DNA of 24,575 nt from Deltaproteobacteria bacterium. GTDB taxonomy: Bacteria; Desulfobacterota; BSN033; UBA1163. Below the pieces are notes generated by a model that saw only the letters and a program-made list of their open reading frames with translations, made no database searches and was not told where the DNA came from. A program made the position numbers and the translations under genes. Location of the stretch: assembly GCA_016875255.1 (NCBI GenBank), contig VGRU01000030.1, positions 1 to 24,575 of the forward strand, given 5' to 3'. Each line of letters opens with the position of its first letter. Position 1 is the stretch's first letter. Below, piece after piece: positions 5,469 to 12,894 of the stretch.

Positions 5469-8066
5469 ATGCGTAAAGGGCCTTTCAGGTTAGAGAATGG
5501 TTCAAAAGTTGCTATCGTGGGGGGCGGCCCCGCGGGCAGCCTATTTGCGCTTTATCTCCGTCGCTACGCGGCAGAAAGAAATATCCTGCCTGATATTACC
5601 CTCTACGAGGAACGGAAGCGCAACGAATCCGGATCCAGAGGATGTAAGGGCTGCGCCGGCATCCTCTCCATCTCCTTCCTCAAAAACCTGCATGAACTCG
5701 GGCTGAATATTCCCGGAGAAATCATCCAGAGTAAAATAGAACACTACGCAGTCCACAGTCCATACACCTCCATCAGCATCAGCAACCCCGAAAGAGACAT
5801 TGAGATCGTCAGTATTTATCGGGGAGGAGGACCGGGAAGGCCCGTCTCTGAGAATCCCGGAAGCTTCGATGACTGGCTCCTGGAGCAGGTCAAGAGCATG
5901 GGAATATGCGTGGTCAACCAGCGGATTTTCGCCATCGATCTTGGGGAAAAAGTCGACATAGAGATCGACGGAAAAAAAGCGATCTATGACCAGATTGTGC
6001 TCGCTACCGGAATCAATGCCGCACCTGCGGTTATCCGAGGATTGAACTATGTCCCACCCGAAACCAGAAGAATGGCCATGGCCGAGCTCCACGTCGGCGC
6101 TGAGCAGGTGCGAGCCGTGTTGGGCAATGCGGCCCACGTTTTTTTGATTCCCCGTTCGGGGCTGATCTTCGGGACCCTGGTGCCCAAAGGGCCCTTCGTT
6201 AATGTCTCTGTCTTGAGCGGTAAAGAGACTTCCATGTCAGTGGTCGACTTTTTGAAAAACGAGGTAGTCCGACCTCTTCTCCCGGTTCCATATGAATTTG
6301 CCTGCCATTGTCGGCCTTTGGCTGCCATCCGTTCCGCCCGCAACTATTTCACTGACAGATTCGTCGCCATTGGTGACGCCGCGGTGTCAAGACTATATAA
6401 GGACGGGATCGGTTCCTCCCTGTTGACGGCCAGGGAAGCAGCCCGGACGATCGTTAATCACGGCCTGTCTCGCCGCGATTTCGGACGTTACTATCAGCCC
6501 TTATGTGACAACATTGACCATGACAACAGGTGGGGGAAATTATTGTTCTGGATCAATAATAGGGCTAAAGACTCTCGCTCCTTTTTTTTGGCGCAACATC
6601 GATTGATCGGAGATGAACAGTATAACGTGAGGGGCCCGCAGAGATTTACCAAATCAGCCTGGGGCATGTTCAGCGGAACCTATAGCTACAGATACATAAC
6701 CGCTATGGTTTTTAACCCAATTTCGTTCGCAAAATTTCTATGGGTCCTCATGAGAGAGAAATCCGGTAGCCTGTACGACCGGGAAAGCGCTTATCCCAAA
6801 AGGCTTCATATTGGCAGCAGGAAGGTTCTGATATTGGGCAGCGGATTCGGCGGCGCCTATGTCCTTCGACATCTTGTTCCTTCATTGAACCGAAACGAGA
6901 ATGTGGAGACGACCATGGTCAGTGATGAGAATTTCTTCCTCTTTTCTCCCTTGCTGCACCAGGTGGCCATGGGAGGGATCGAGACCCGCCATATCGCCTA
7001 TCCCATCCGAAGGCTCCACTGGAGAGATCGGTTCAACTTTGTTCACGCCCGCGTTGAAAGAATCGACCTCAAGGGACGCGAGGTCCTCACGACTGCGGGA
7101 GCTTTCAGTTTCGATTATCTCGTCCTGGCCCTCGGAGGCGTTCCGGATGTCTCACATTTAACCTCTCCGGACACTCCCCTGTTCACCCTGAAAACGTTGA
7201 ACGATTCCATGTTGATCCGAAACCATGTCATCGGAATTTTCGAACAGACGAGCGCACAAAAGGCCCCGGAAAAGCGGCGGCAATTGCTTACCTTCGTCGT
7301 TGCCGGAGCGGGTTACATCGGGGTTCAGCTGGTGGCCGAACTCCGGGATTTCATCTTCCGAAGCCTGCTTCATCTCTACAAGGCAATCGACCCGCGTGAG
7401 ATCAGGATCATCCTGGTCGAGGCCGAACCCAGGATCGTTGCCGATCTTGATCCCAAATTAGGGGACTATGCCACAAGGCACCTGGAGCGGATGGGCATTG
7501 AGATCAGGGTGAGATCTCATGTCACCCGTCTCTGGGAAGGCCACGTTGAAGTTGACGGCCATGTCATCATTCCCACAAAGACGGTTATCTGGGGAGCCGG
7601 CATGGTGGCCAATCCGTTGATTGCTGAGATCGAGGCAGGAAAGGATGGTTTCGGCCGGGTCATGGTCAATGAATATATGGAGGTTCCCGGTTTTCGCGGC
7701 GTGTACGCCCTTGGCGATTGTGCCCACTTCATGGATCCGAAATCGGGCATGACCGCACCGCCACGGGCTTATGTCGCCTTCCGCCAGGCCAGGGTTGTGG
7801 CCTGGAATCTTCTGGCTGCCATCCGGGGAAGCGATCCCAGAGCCTTTCATTATTCGGGCATCCCGGAGATCGTCTCCCTCGGTAGTCTTAGGGCAGTTCT
7901 CCGTCTTCACCGCTTACGGCTCTATGGTTTTCCGGCGCGCCTGGTCTGGCTTATCCTTTATTCCTCGCTGGTGACAGGAATATACAACCGGGTTAGAATC
8001 CTGACAGATTGGCTCCTCTCCCTTCTGTTTGGCCGTGACATTACCTATCTCAAGTTGGGGAAATAG
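5469..8066 (+). CDS. Fusion: geranylgeranyl reductase-like flavoprotein + type II NADH dehydrogenase
   Basis: An 865-residue protein made of two flavoenzymes in one uninterrupted frame. Residues ~12-430 look like the geranylgeranyl reductase/FixC family (reduction of prenyl double bonds): FAD motif VAIVGGGPAGS (GGGPAG 18-23), a C59-K-G-C62 motif followed by AGILS at the position of the cysteine near FAD in that family, and the second FAD motif FVAIGDAAV with a GIGSSLL tail. Residues ~450-865 look like NDH-2: VLILGSGFGG (457-462), NADH motif VVAGAGYIG (613-618), YALGDCAHF (749-751), and C-terminal amphipathic/hydrophobic helices (LVWLILYSSLVTGIY) for membrane binding. The ATG at 5469 has GGGGTGAT upstream; a TTG at 5460 is also in frame. 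The squalene/phytoene synthase gene starts 21 bases later. Inference: NADH electrons could reach the prenyl reductase half directly. Confidence 0.85.
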   Translation: MRKGPFRLENGSKVAIVGGGPAGSLFALYLRRYAAERNILPDITLYEERKRNESGSRGCKGCAGILSISFLKNLHELGLNIPGEIIQSKIEHYAVHSPYTSISISNPERDIEIVSIYRGGGPGRPVSENPGSFDDWLLEQVKSMGICVVNQRIFAIDLGEKVDIEIDGKKAIYDQIVLATGINAAPAVIRGLNYVPPETRRMAMAELHVGAEQVRAVLGNAAHVFLIPRSGLIFGTLVPKGPFVNVSVLSGKETSMSVVDFLKNEVVRPLLPVPYEFACHCRPLAAIRSARNYFTDRFVAIGDAAVSRLYKDGIGSSLLTAREAARTIVNHGLSRRDFGRYYQPLCDNIDHDNRWGKLLFWINNRAKDSRSFFLAQHRLIGDEQYNVRGPQRFTKSAWGMFSGTYSYRYITAMVFNPISFAKFLWVLMREKSGSLYDRESAYPKRLHIGSRKVLILGSGFGGAYVLRHLVPSLNRNENVETTMVSDENFFLFSPLLHQVAMGGIETRHIAYPIRRLHWRDRFNFVHARVERIDLKGREVLTTAGAFSFDYLVLALGGVPDVSHLTSPDTPLFTLKTLNDSMLIRNHVIGIFEQTSAQKAPEKRRQLLTFVVAGAGYIGVQLVAELRDFIFRSLLHLYKAIDPREIRIILVEAEPRIVADLDPKLGDYATRHLERMGIEIRVRSHVTRLWEGHVEVDGHVIIPTKTVIWGAGMVANPLIAEIEAGKDGFGRVMVNEYMEVPGFRGVYALGDCAHFMDPKSGMTAPPRAYVAFRQARVVAWNLLAAIRGSDPRAFHYSGIPEIVSLGSLRAVLRLHRLRLYGFPARLVWLILYSSLVTGIYNRVRILTDWLLSLLFGRDITYLKLGK

Positions 8067-8087
8067 AAGGGGCGAAGGACAGATACG

Positions 8088-9149
8088 ATGAATGAACTAT
8101 CGGACCTTGTTTTTCAGCAGCGCTTGCTGGTTGGAGTATCTCGCTCTTTTGCCTTTACTATTCCGCAGTTGCCAGAGGCGCTCCGTAACATTGTCACAAA
8201 TGCTTATCTATTATTCAGGGTTGCTGATACGATCGAAGATGAAACTGCTCTGACCTTTGACCAAAAGCAATCTTTTTGGGGAAGGTTCATCGCTGCCGTC
8301 TTTGACAATGGAGCCCCCGAGAGGCTGGTCAATGACCTACTCCCTTTTCTCTCGGGTACCACTTCTTCGGCTGAACGAGAACTTATCCGAAACTTAAACC
8401 ACATCATTCGCATTACCCGTAATTTTAAAGAACATGAGCAGGAAGCGCTGAAACGTTCTCTTAGGCTCATGTGCGCGGGAATGGAATGGTTTCAAAACCA
8501 TAGGAGCTCCCGGGGATTGAGAAATTTGGCCGAACTGAATGACTACTGTTATTACGTGGCTGGAGTCGTTGGGGAACTTTTAACCTACCTGTTTTGTGAC
8601 TACTCGGTAGAGATATCCAAAAAAAGGATAACCCTCCTAAAGTTAGCGGTTTCATTCGGTCAAGGTCTTCAGATGACAAACATTTTGAAGGACCTATGGG
8701 AAGACAGAACTCGAGGTGTATGCTGGCTACCGCAGGATGTCTTTAAGAAGGCAGGACTGGATTTAGCGGAGATGTCCCGGGAACGCAATCATCATCGTTT
8801 TAGCAAGGGTCTCTCCGAGTTGATTGCCATCGCCCACGCCCATCTGAAAAACGGCCTTGCCTATACGCTCCTCCTTCCCGGGAGTGAAAAAGGGCTGCGT
8901 AAGTTCTGTCTTTGGGCCATTGGAATGGCCATCTTCACTTTACGGAAGATAAGGAGAGACAAATATCTTCCCAACAACAAAGAGGTGAAAGTTTCAAGGA
9001 GATGTGTCAGAGGAATTATATGGGCTACTCATTTCACCGTAAAAAGCAATATCTTACTGAAGATTCTTTTTTATCTTAGCTCAAAGCCTCTGTCCAAAGG
9101 AATTGGCTTAGAAGGTGCCGAGCTGACATGCGCGGATCTTCAGTCCTAA
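8088..9149 (+). CDS. Squalene/phytoene synthase family protein
   Basis: A 353-residue trans-isoprenyl diphosphate head-to-head synthase. The two aspartate-rich Mg-diphosphate motifs are intact: DTIED (47-51) and DLWED (202-206, within MTNILKDLWEDRTRG), along with YCYYVAGVVGE, which is typical of squalene synthases. It has no C-terminal membrane anchor like eukaryotic SQS, as is usual in bacteria. Product (squalene, hydroxysqualene, phytoene or other) cannot be told. No hopene cyclase, HpnE or CrtI gene is next to it; the upstream flavoprotein is the natural partner. Its last 42 bases overlap, tail to tail, the 3' end of the minus-strand CQLGxF gene. A diverged remnant of a second such gene lies at 9684-9779. 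Confidence 0.9.
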   Translation: MNELSDLVFQQRLLVGVSRSFAFTIPQLPEALRNIVTNAYLLFRVADTIEDETALTFDQKQSFWGRFIAAVFDNGAPERLVNDLLPFLSGTTSSAERELIRNLNHIIRITRNFKEHEQEALKRSLRLMCAGMEWFQNHRSSRGLRNLAELNDYCYYVAGVVGELLTYLFCDYSVEISKKRITLLKLAVSFGQGLQMTNILKDLWEDRTRGVCWLPQDVFKKAGLDLAEMSRERNHHRFSKGLSELIAIAHAHLKNGLAYTLLLPGSEKGLRKFCLWAIGMAIFTLRKIRRDKYLPNNKEVKVSRRCVRGIIWATHFTVKSNILLKILFYLSSKPLSKGIGLEGAELTCADLQS

Positions 9150-9551
9150 GGTCTCACAGGCTGTGGAGACCTCCTTTCGCTCTATGCCAAGACGGTCAGC
9201 GATCGACCAAATCGCAGAGCAGGTCACCCTGCCATTTTCAGCTGCCTCCTCAAGAGCATCCCTTATCTCTTTCGGGACAGAACCAGCCGCATGGATGTCC
9301 TTTCCATGGTCCGGTTGATTGCCCCAGCCAAAGAGACCGAGCTGACATTTCTTAATCTTTATCTCCAGTAAGTCAGCAGTGGTCCCAACCTTCGAGAGAT
9401 TCACCTTGAGCTCCTTTGCAATCCTTTCAGCCCTCCAGCAGGCGAGCTCGCCGCCTAATGACTTTTCTCGAACCGCCTTTTCAATTCGTTCATTCGGCCT
9501 TGTACCGGGTGGATGCTTCAAAGCGTACTTTCCAGAGTATTCGTGAGTCAT
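9108..9551 (-). CDS. Internally duplicated C-x30-C / CQLGxF protein, unknown function
   Basis: A 147-residue soluble protein built of two ~47-residue repeats (about 28-74 and 101-147). Each has a cysteine (C38, C111), a helix-turn-helix-like stretch (ERIAKELKVNLSKVG and WSIADRLGIERKEVS), then KI-x2-CQLG-x-F (C69, C142). The cysteine spacing is 30 residues in both, so the duplication is real. The IA-x2-L-x(5)-V spacing resembles a winged-helix or HTH recognition unit, so DNA binding or Cys-mediated sensing is conceivable. I do not recognise a named family with certainty. AAAGGAGGCG lies ~10 bases upstream of ATG, and a CRP/FNR-type palindrome lies 86 bases upstream. The 3' end overlaps the squalene synthase gene by 42 bases. 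Confidence 0.75.
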   Translation of the reverse strand: MTHEYSGKYALKHPPGTRPNERIEKAVREKSLGGELACWRAERIAKELKVNLSKVGTTADLLEIKIKKCQLGLFGWGNQPDHGKDIHAAGSVPKEIRDALEEAAENGRVTCSAIWSIADRLGIERKEVSTACETLGLKIRACQLGTF

Positions 9552-9636
9552 TTTCGTTTGCGCCTCCTTTAAATTCGATGAATCTTCCTCTTGCTCTTAC
9601 CATCTCTATTAAAACCACACGGGCTTCGGATTTCCT

Positions 9637-9650
9637 TTGACTTAAGTCAA
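9637..9650. promoter_or_regulatory. CRP/FNR-type palindrome upstream of the CQLGxF gene
   Basis: The third identical TTGACTTAAGTCAA, centred at 9643.5. On the minus strand TTTTAATAG around 9606-9614 could be the -10 region, which would place the site near -41 for the gene starting at 9551. A plus-strand target is unlikely because only a gene remnant lies on that side. Confidence 0.72.
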
Positions 9651-9683
9651 GGGTCGGCTCTGAAAGGTAGTTTAATGGCATAA

Positions 9684-9779
9684 ATTTCGAGAAGAACCGT
9701 TAGAGGAATTATTTGGGTGCCCCATTTAACGGCAAGTAGAAATTCTTTGTTGAGGTTCATTCGGGTATTGAGTGAGTAA
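9684..9779 (+). pseudogene. Remnant 3' end of a second squalene synthase-like gene
   Basis: Bases 9684-9779 translate to ISRRTVRGIIWVPHL followed by TASRNSLLRFIRVLSE and TAA. This aligns without gaps to the segment VSRRCVRGIIWATHF... near residues 304-330 of the intact squalene/phytoene synthase-like protein, at roughly 55 percent amino-acid identity by eye. Only the last ~31 codons survive; a stop (9681-9683) precedes them and the rest is gone. It lies directly behind the promoter region of the minus-strand CQLGxF gene, so a deletion or rearrangement ended here. Confidence 0.72.
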
Positions 9780-10065
9780 CCTCCCTTTAACAAATAAGTC
9801 TTACCCACTTTTATATTCCCCCCTTAAATTAAGGGGGGATAAAGGGGGGTTATTCTTATTCCAGACAGGACGCTTTCCATATCAAGCAATACCTTATGGT
9901 CCCAAAACCGCATGACTTCAATACCCGGCGCCTTGAGATATTCTGAACGAACTTAAAATCGGGTCATTCAGAAGGAATTTCATAACTCCCCCTCCCCCCT
10001 CTTACACTTAAGAGGGGGAAAGCGCCCACACAAAACCCGGAGGAACCAAAAAAATTAAAAAATAG
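9780..10065. repeat. Intergenic stretch with two G/C-rich hairpin repeats
   Basis: No gene is visible. Two hairpins stand out: CCCCCCTT-AAATT-AAGGGGGG (9818-9838), followed by a further GGGGGG run at 9844, and a 10-bp stem CCCCCTCTTA / TAAGAGGGGG (9995-10018). They resemble the C-rich/G-rich palindromes at 12170-12216, 16870-16925 and 20043-20057, so they look like members of a dispersed repeat group. GGAGGA at 10039-10044 may be the former ribosome binding site of the damaged gene that follows. Confidence 0.6.
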
Positions 10066-10613
10066 AATTGGCTTATTGATGGGATGGATGGTCCGGTGGT
10101 AACCGCGGCTAAGAAAGCATTGGAGACTGGAGACGTGAATCTCGCTCTAATCTGGGTGCAAAAGAATGACGAAGGCGAAATAAAAAAAGCTTTTCAAAAG
10201 ACTCTTGCAGTTCGGAAGTTGAGCCCTGAAGCAAAGGAACTTGCGGACATGTATTTCTTCGAGACCCTTGTTCGCATTCACCGGGCTGGAGAAGGAGCAC
10301 CGTACACGGGTCTGAAACCTGCGGATCGTGATCTCGGTCCTGCAATCCCGGCTACTGACAAGGCGGTCGCGGAGGGTAAACTGGAACCTTTGTATAAACT
10401 TTTGACGAATCAGATCCATGATGGTCTCCATGAGCAGTTCAAAAAGGTGATGGCCAAAAAGAATTTCGATAAAGACAATATTGACGCAGGACGGGAGTAT
10501 ATTGAAGCTTACGTAATTTTTATTTATTACGTGGAGGGGGCTTTTACGAGGCGGCTAAGAAAGCCGTCCATGGACATTTTTCAGAACGCAAGGAAGCGGA
10601 ACACAAACATTAA
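10066..10613 (+). pseudogene. DUF6448-like protein gene, 5'-truncated and frameshifted
   Basis: The reading frame from ATG 10084 begins MDGPVVTAAKKALETGDVNL, which is the mature start of DUF6448 proteins, normally preceded by a signal peptide ending before HCDTMDGPV. Here the frame is stopped by TAG at 10063-10065 and the leader is absent. Near 10534-10545 (a run of five G and four T) the frame is lost: the zero frame drifts into low-similarity sequence to 10698, while a neighbouring frame from 10545 gives YEAAKKAVHGHFSERKEAE ending in a His-rich tail and TAA at 10611-10613, the expected family C-terminus. So the gene has lost its export signal and carries an indel. The family function is unknown. 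A sequencing or assembly error could explain the frameshift but not the missing leader. Confidence 0.72.
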
Positions 10614-10806
10614 TAACTCATCCCATAATTCTTCCAGAGCTGACTATAAATTAAAAGTATTTTTGATTTACCGAGGGGTAAGGATTGTGTTAGAATAGGG
10701 GTTGATTGAAATTTAGAGGGGACAAAGAGACGAAAAGAAAGGGGGGGTGAAATAAAACTGTCTGTAATTCAGAGTCGTTAGTTTTCATAGTTTAAAGGAG
10801 GAAGAT

Positions 10807-12057
10807 ATGGGACAAATAATATCTCGAACAATTTTAATCACCTTATGGAGCCTGTTCTTTGTTTCTTCAGTGTCAGCCCAGGTCTGTGTGGAGTGCCACA
10901 AAAAAGTGACTCCGGGAATTGTCACCGACTGGCAACTGAGCAAACACAGCAAAAATAAGGTCGACTGCGCTGTCTGCCACGGCAGCGATCACAAGTCATC
11001 CAAAGATGTTGCCAAAGCAAAGATTCCTACCCCTGACACCTGCGCCACCTGCCATGACAAACGGGTCAAGGAGTTTAAAGCAGGAAAACATGCAGCAGCC
11101 TGGGCCGCAATGAAGGCCATGCCAACCGCCCACTGGCAACCCATGTCTTTGATGGAAGGCATGAAAGGCTGCGGAGGCTGTCATAAGATCGGAATTAAAA
11201 CCGAGACGGAGATTAAGGAGTTAAAAAAGAGCGGAGCCGGTTTTGGTGTGGCCTCCTGCGATGCCTGCCACACCCGTCATACCTTCTCTGTGGTCGAAGC
11301 GAGGCAACCTCAAGCCTGCCAGACCTGCCATATGGGCTTTGACCATCCTCAGTGGGAAATGTATTCCGGCTCAAAACATGGTGTTCGATATTTGCTAAAG
11401 CAAAACAAAACCCTTCCTGCAACCGCATCCGCACCAACCTGCCAGACCTGTCATATGCAGGAGGGGAATCATGAAGTACGAACCGCATGGGGATTTCTCG
11501 CTGTTCGGCTTCCGATGCCTGAGGATAAGCAATGGGCGGCTGATCGCGCCACCATCCTCCAGGGGCTTGGAGTGCTTGATCCGGATGGGAAACCAACAGC
11601 AAGGCTCGATGTCGTAAAGGCGGCTGATGTGGCTCGCCTCACCCAGGAGGCCTGGCAAAAGGAACGGGACAAGATGCTCAAAGCATGCAATAAATGCCAT
11701 TCCGTCAATTTTGCAAAAGCCGAACTCGAAAAAGGCGATCAGGTCATCAAAGATGCAGACCGTTTGATGGCTGAAGCCATCCGTATCATTGCCGACTTAT
11801 ACAAGGACGGCATCCTTCCCAAACCAAAGAATTACGCCTATCCATTTCCTGATCTTCTCACGTTTCACGACGCTCCGACCGTGATCGAACAGAAACTCTT
11901 TGTCATGTTCCTCGAACACCGGATGAGGACTTTTCAGGGAACTTTCCACGCCAACCCGGATTATGCTTTATGGTATGGCTGGAGCAAGATGCAGAGAGAC
12001 CTGACGGAGATCAAAGAGAAGGCCCAAGACCTCCGTGGAAAACATCAAAAGAAATAG
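10807..12057 (+). CDS. hao: Octaheme cytochrome c of the hydroxylamine oxidoreductase family
   Basis: A 416-residue exported protein: signal peptide 1-24 (cleavage after SVSA), then eight CxxCH heme motifs with histidines at 31, 58, 83, 126, 155, 175, 216 and 298, matching the number and the uneven spacing (seven clustered, one after a long gap) of HAO-like octaheme cytochromes. The C-terminal helical part (FLEHRMRTFQGTFHANPDYA) fits the HAO core. HAO proteins oxidise hydroxylamine or hydrazine, or reduce nitrite/hydroxylamine in the periplasm. Which one depends on a tyrosine cross-linked to the catalytic heme; tyrosines at 386 and 390 lie in the right general area but alignment is required. 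No NapC/NrfH-type quinol partner is adjacent. With norCB nearby a reductive or NO-detoxifying role is likelier than ammonia oxidation. SD AAAGGAGG is optimal. Confidence 0.88.
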   Translation: MGQIISRTILITLWSLFFVSSVSAQVCVECHKKVTPGIVTDWQLSKHSKNKVDCAVCHGSDHKSSKDVAKAKIPTPDTCATCHDKRVKEFKAGKHAAAWAAMKAMPTAHWQPMSLMEGMKGCGGCHKIGIKTETEIKELKKSGAGFGVASCDACHTRHTFSVVEARQPQACQTCHMGFDHPQWEMYSGSKHGVRYLLKQNKTLPATASAPTCQTCHMQEGNHEVRTAWGFLAVRLPMPEDKQWAADRATILQGLGVLDPDGKPTARLDVVKAADVARLTQEAWQKERDKMLKACNKCHSVNFAKAELEKGDQVIKDADRLMAEAIRIIADLYKDGILPKPKNYAYPFPDLLTFHDAPTVIEQKLFVMFLEHRMRTFQGTFHANPDYALWYGWSKMQRDLTEIKEKAQDLRGKHQKK

Positions 12058-12067
12058 TGGTTCGAAT

Positions 12068-12103
12068 GGGGGCCCTTTCCATCAAAAGGGGCCCCTTATT
12101 TTA
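12068..12103 (+). terminator. Intrinsic terminator after the HAO-like gene
   Basis: GGGGGCCCTTT (12068-12078) pairs with AAAGGGGCCCC (12085-12095) apart from one G-G mismatch, with a six-base loop, followed by TTATTTT. It begins 11 bases after the HAO-like stop codon. Confidence 0.8.
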
Positions 12104-12118
12104 ACTTCTATTCTCTCA

Positions 12119-12267
12119 TATTAACAGTCTCATAATTGAATTGACATAAACATTGGAAAATCTCCCTACCCCCTCTTTGCCAAAGAGGGGTAATTCCTCC
12201 CTTTATAAAAGGGAGGTCAGGAGAGATTTTACAAATCGATGTCTTTCCTATTTTGAGACCGTTAATA
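12119..12267. repeat. Nested inverted-repeat element (MITE-like)
   Basis: A 149-base segment has 14-base ends that are inverted copies with one mismatch: TATTAACAGTCTCA (12119-12132) and TGAGACCGTTAATA (12254-12267). Within it an outer stem AAAATCTC/GAGATTTT (12157-12164, 12223-12230) encloses two perfect 9-bp hairpins, CCCCTCTTT/AAAGAGGGG (12170-12190) and CCTCCCTTT/AAAGGGAGG (12196-12216), giving a cruciform with two arms. It has no coding capacity. No clear target-site duplication was seen. Confidence 0.6.
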
Positions 12268-12276
12268 ACAGGCTCT

Positions 12277-12726
12277 TTATCCTCTGACCAATCGGATACC
12301 TGCTATAATAGCCAGAAGGCTTAAAGTCAGCACGGACCAATGAAAGAGGGTCAATCGTTTGAAGGCCTTTTCAACAGGCGTTGTAGGGGAGACAAGGGTT
12401 GACATAAGGCGTTTTTCAGCACCGAAGAGAAGAACAAAGTAGAAGAGCCAGATAAAAAACTTATAACCAAGAAGCATCATTTCTTCTCCGGCGAGGCCCA
12501 TAAATCCTCCTCTATGAAAAAATAAAATGATGCCTGTGAAACCAACAAGGACCACCAAAAATTTTGCCAGAAGTTGGAATCTTTTTTCAAACCCTATGAA
12601 AAAGCTTACCTTTGCCATGGAATCCTCCATCCGTGCTAACACCGGAAAGACAATTGCAGTAACAAAAGCCACTCCGCCAATCCATATCACCACAGAGAGC
12701 ACGTGAAGATATACTAACCATTCCAT
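12277..12726 (-). CDS. CopD-like four-helix membrane protein
   Basis: A 149-residue protein with four hydrophobic segments (about 4-30, 52-70, 85-103 and 127-146). It begins YLHVLSVVIWIGGVAFVTA, the pattern found in CopD/DUF-type membrane proteins in which a histidine (H8) in the first helix may bind heme or copper; H71 (FFHRGG) and H129 (LFHWS) lie at comparable membrane positions. Role unknown: candidates are a small heme-b membrane protein or a metal-related permease. GAGGA lies about 10 bases upstream of ATG. It is separated by 168 bases from the next upstream gene, in which nothing else is evident. Confidence 0.72.
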   Translation of the reverse strand: MEWLVYLHVLSVVIWIGGVAFVTAIVFPVLARMEDSMAKVSFFIGFEKRFQLLAKFLVVLVGFTGIILFFHRGGFMGLAGEEMMLLGYKFFIWLFYFVLLFGAEKRLMSTLVSPTTPVEKAFKRLTLFHWSVLTLSLLAIIAGIRLVRG

Positions 12727-12894
12727 CCTTTTTATCCTCTTGTGATCGAATTCAATCTTCAGCCGAAAGGTGACAATGACCTCAATTTATCCCTCAATTT
12801 ATCTGCTTATTGTGTGTTTTCTCCCCAGGAGTTCCGGATAATAATTTTTGAGTCCGAATTTTAATTTTACCCTATCCGATTTAAAAGCATTTGG

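Noticed and set aside
5541..6137. A 198-codon minus-strand frame inside the flavoprotein fusion
   Set aside because: Shadow of the fusion gene, without similarity, SD or context.
10663..10696. TTGATT and TAGAAT as a promoter for the HAO-like gene
   Set aside because: Spacing is 22 bases, too long for a sigma-70 promoter; no better one was seen.
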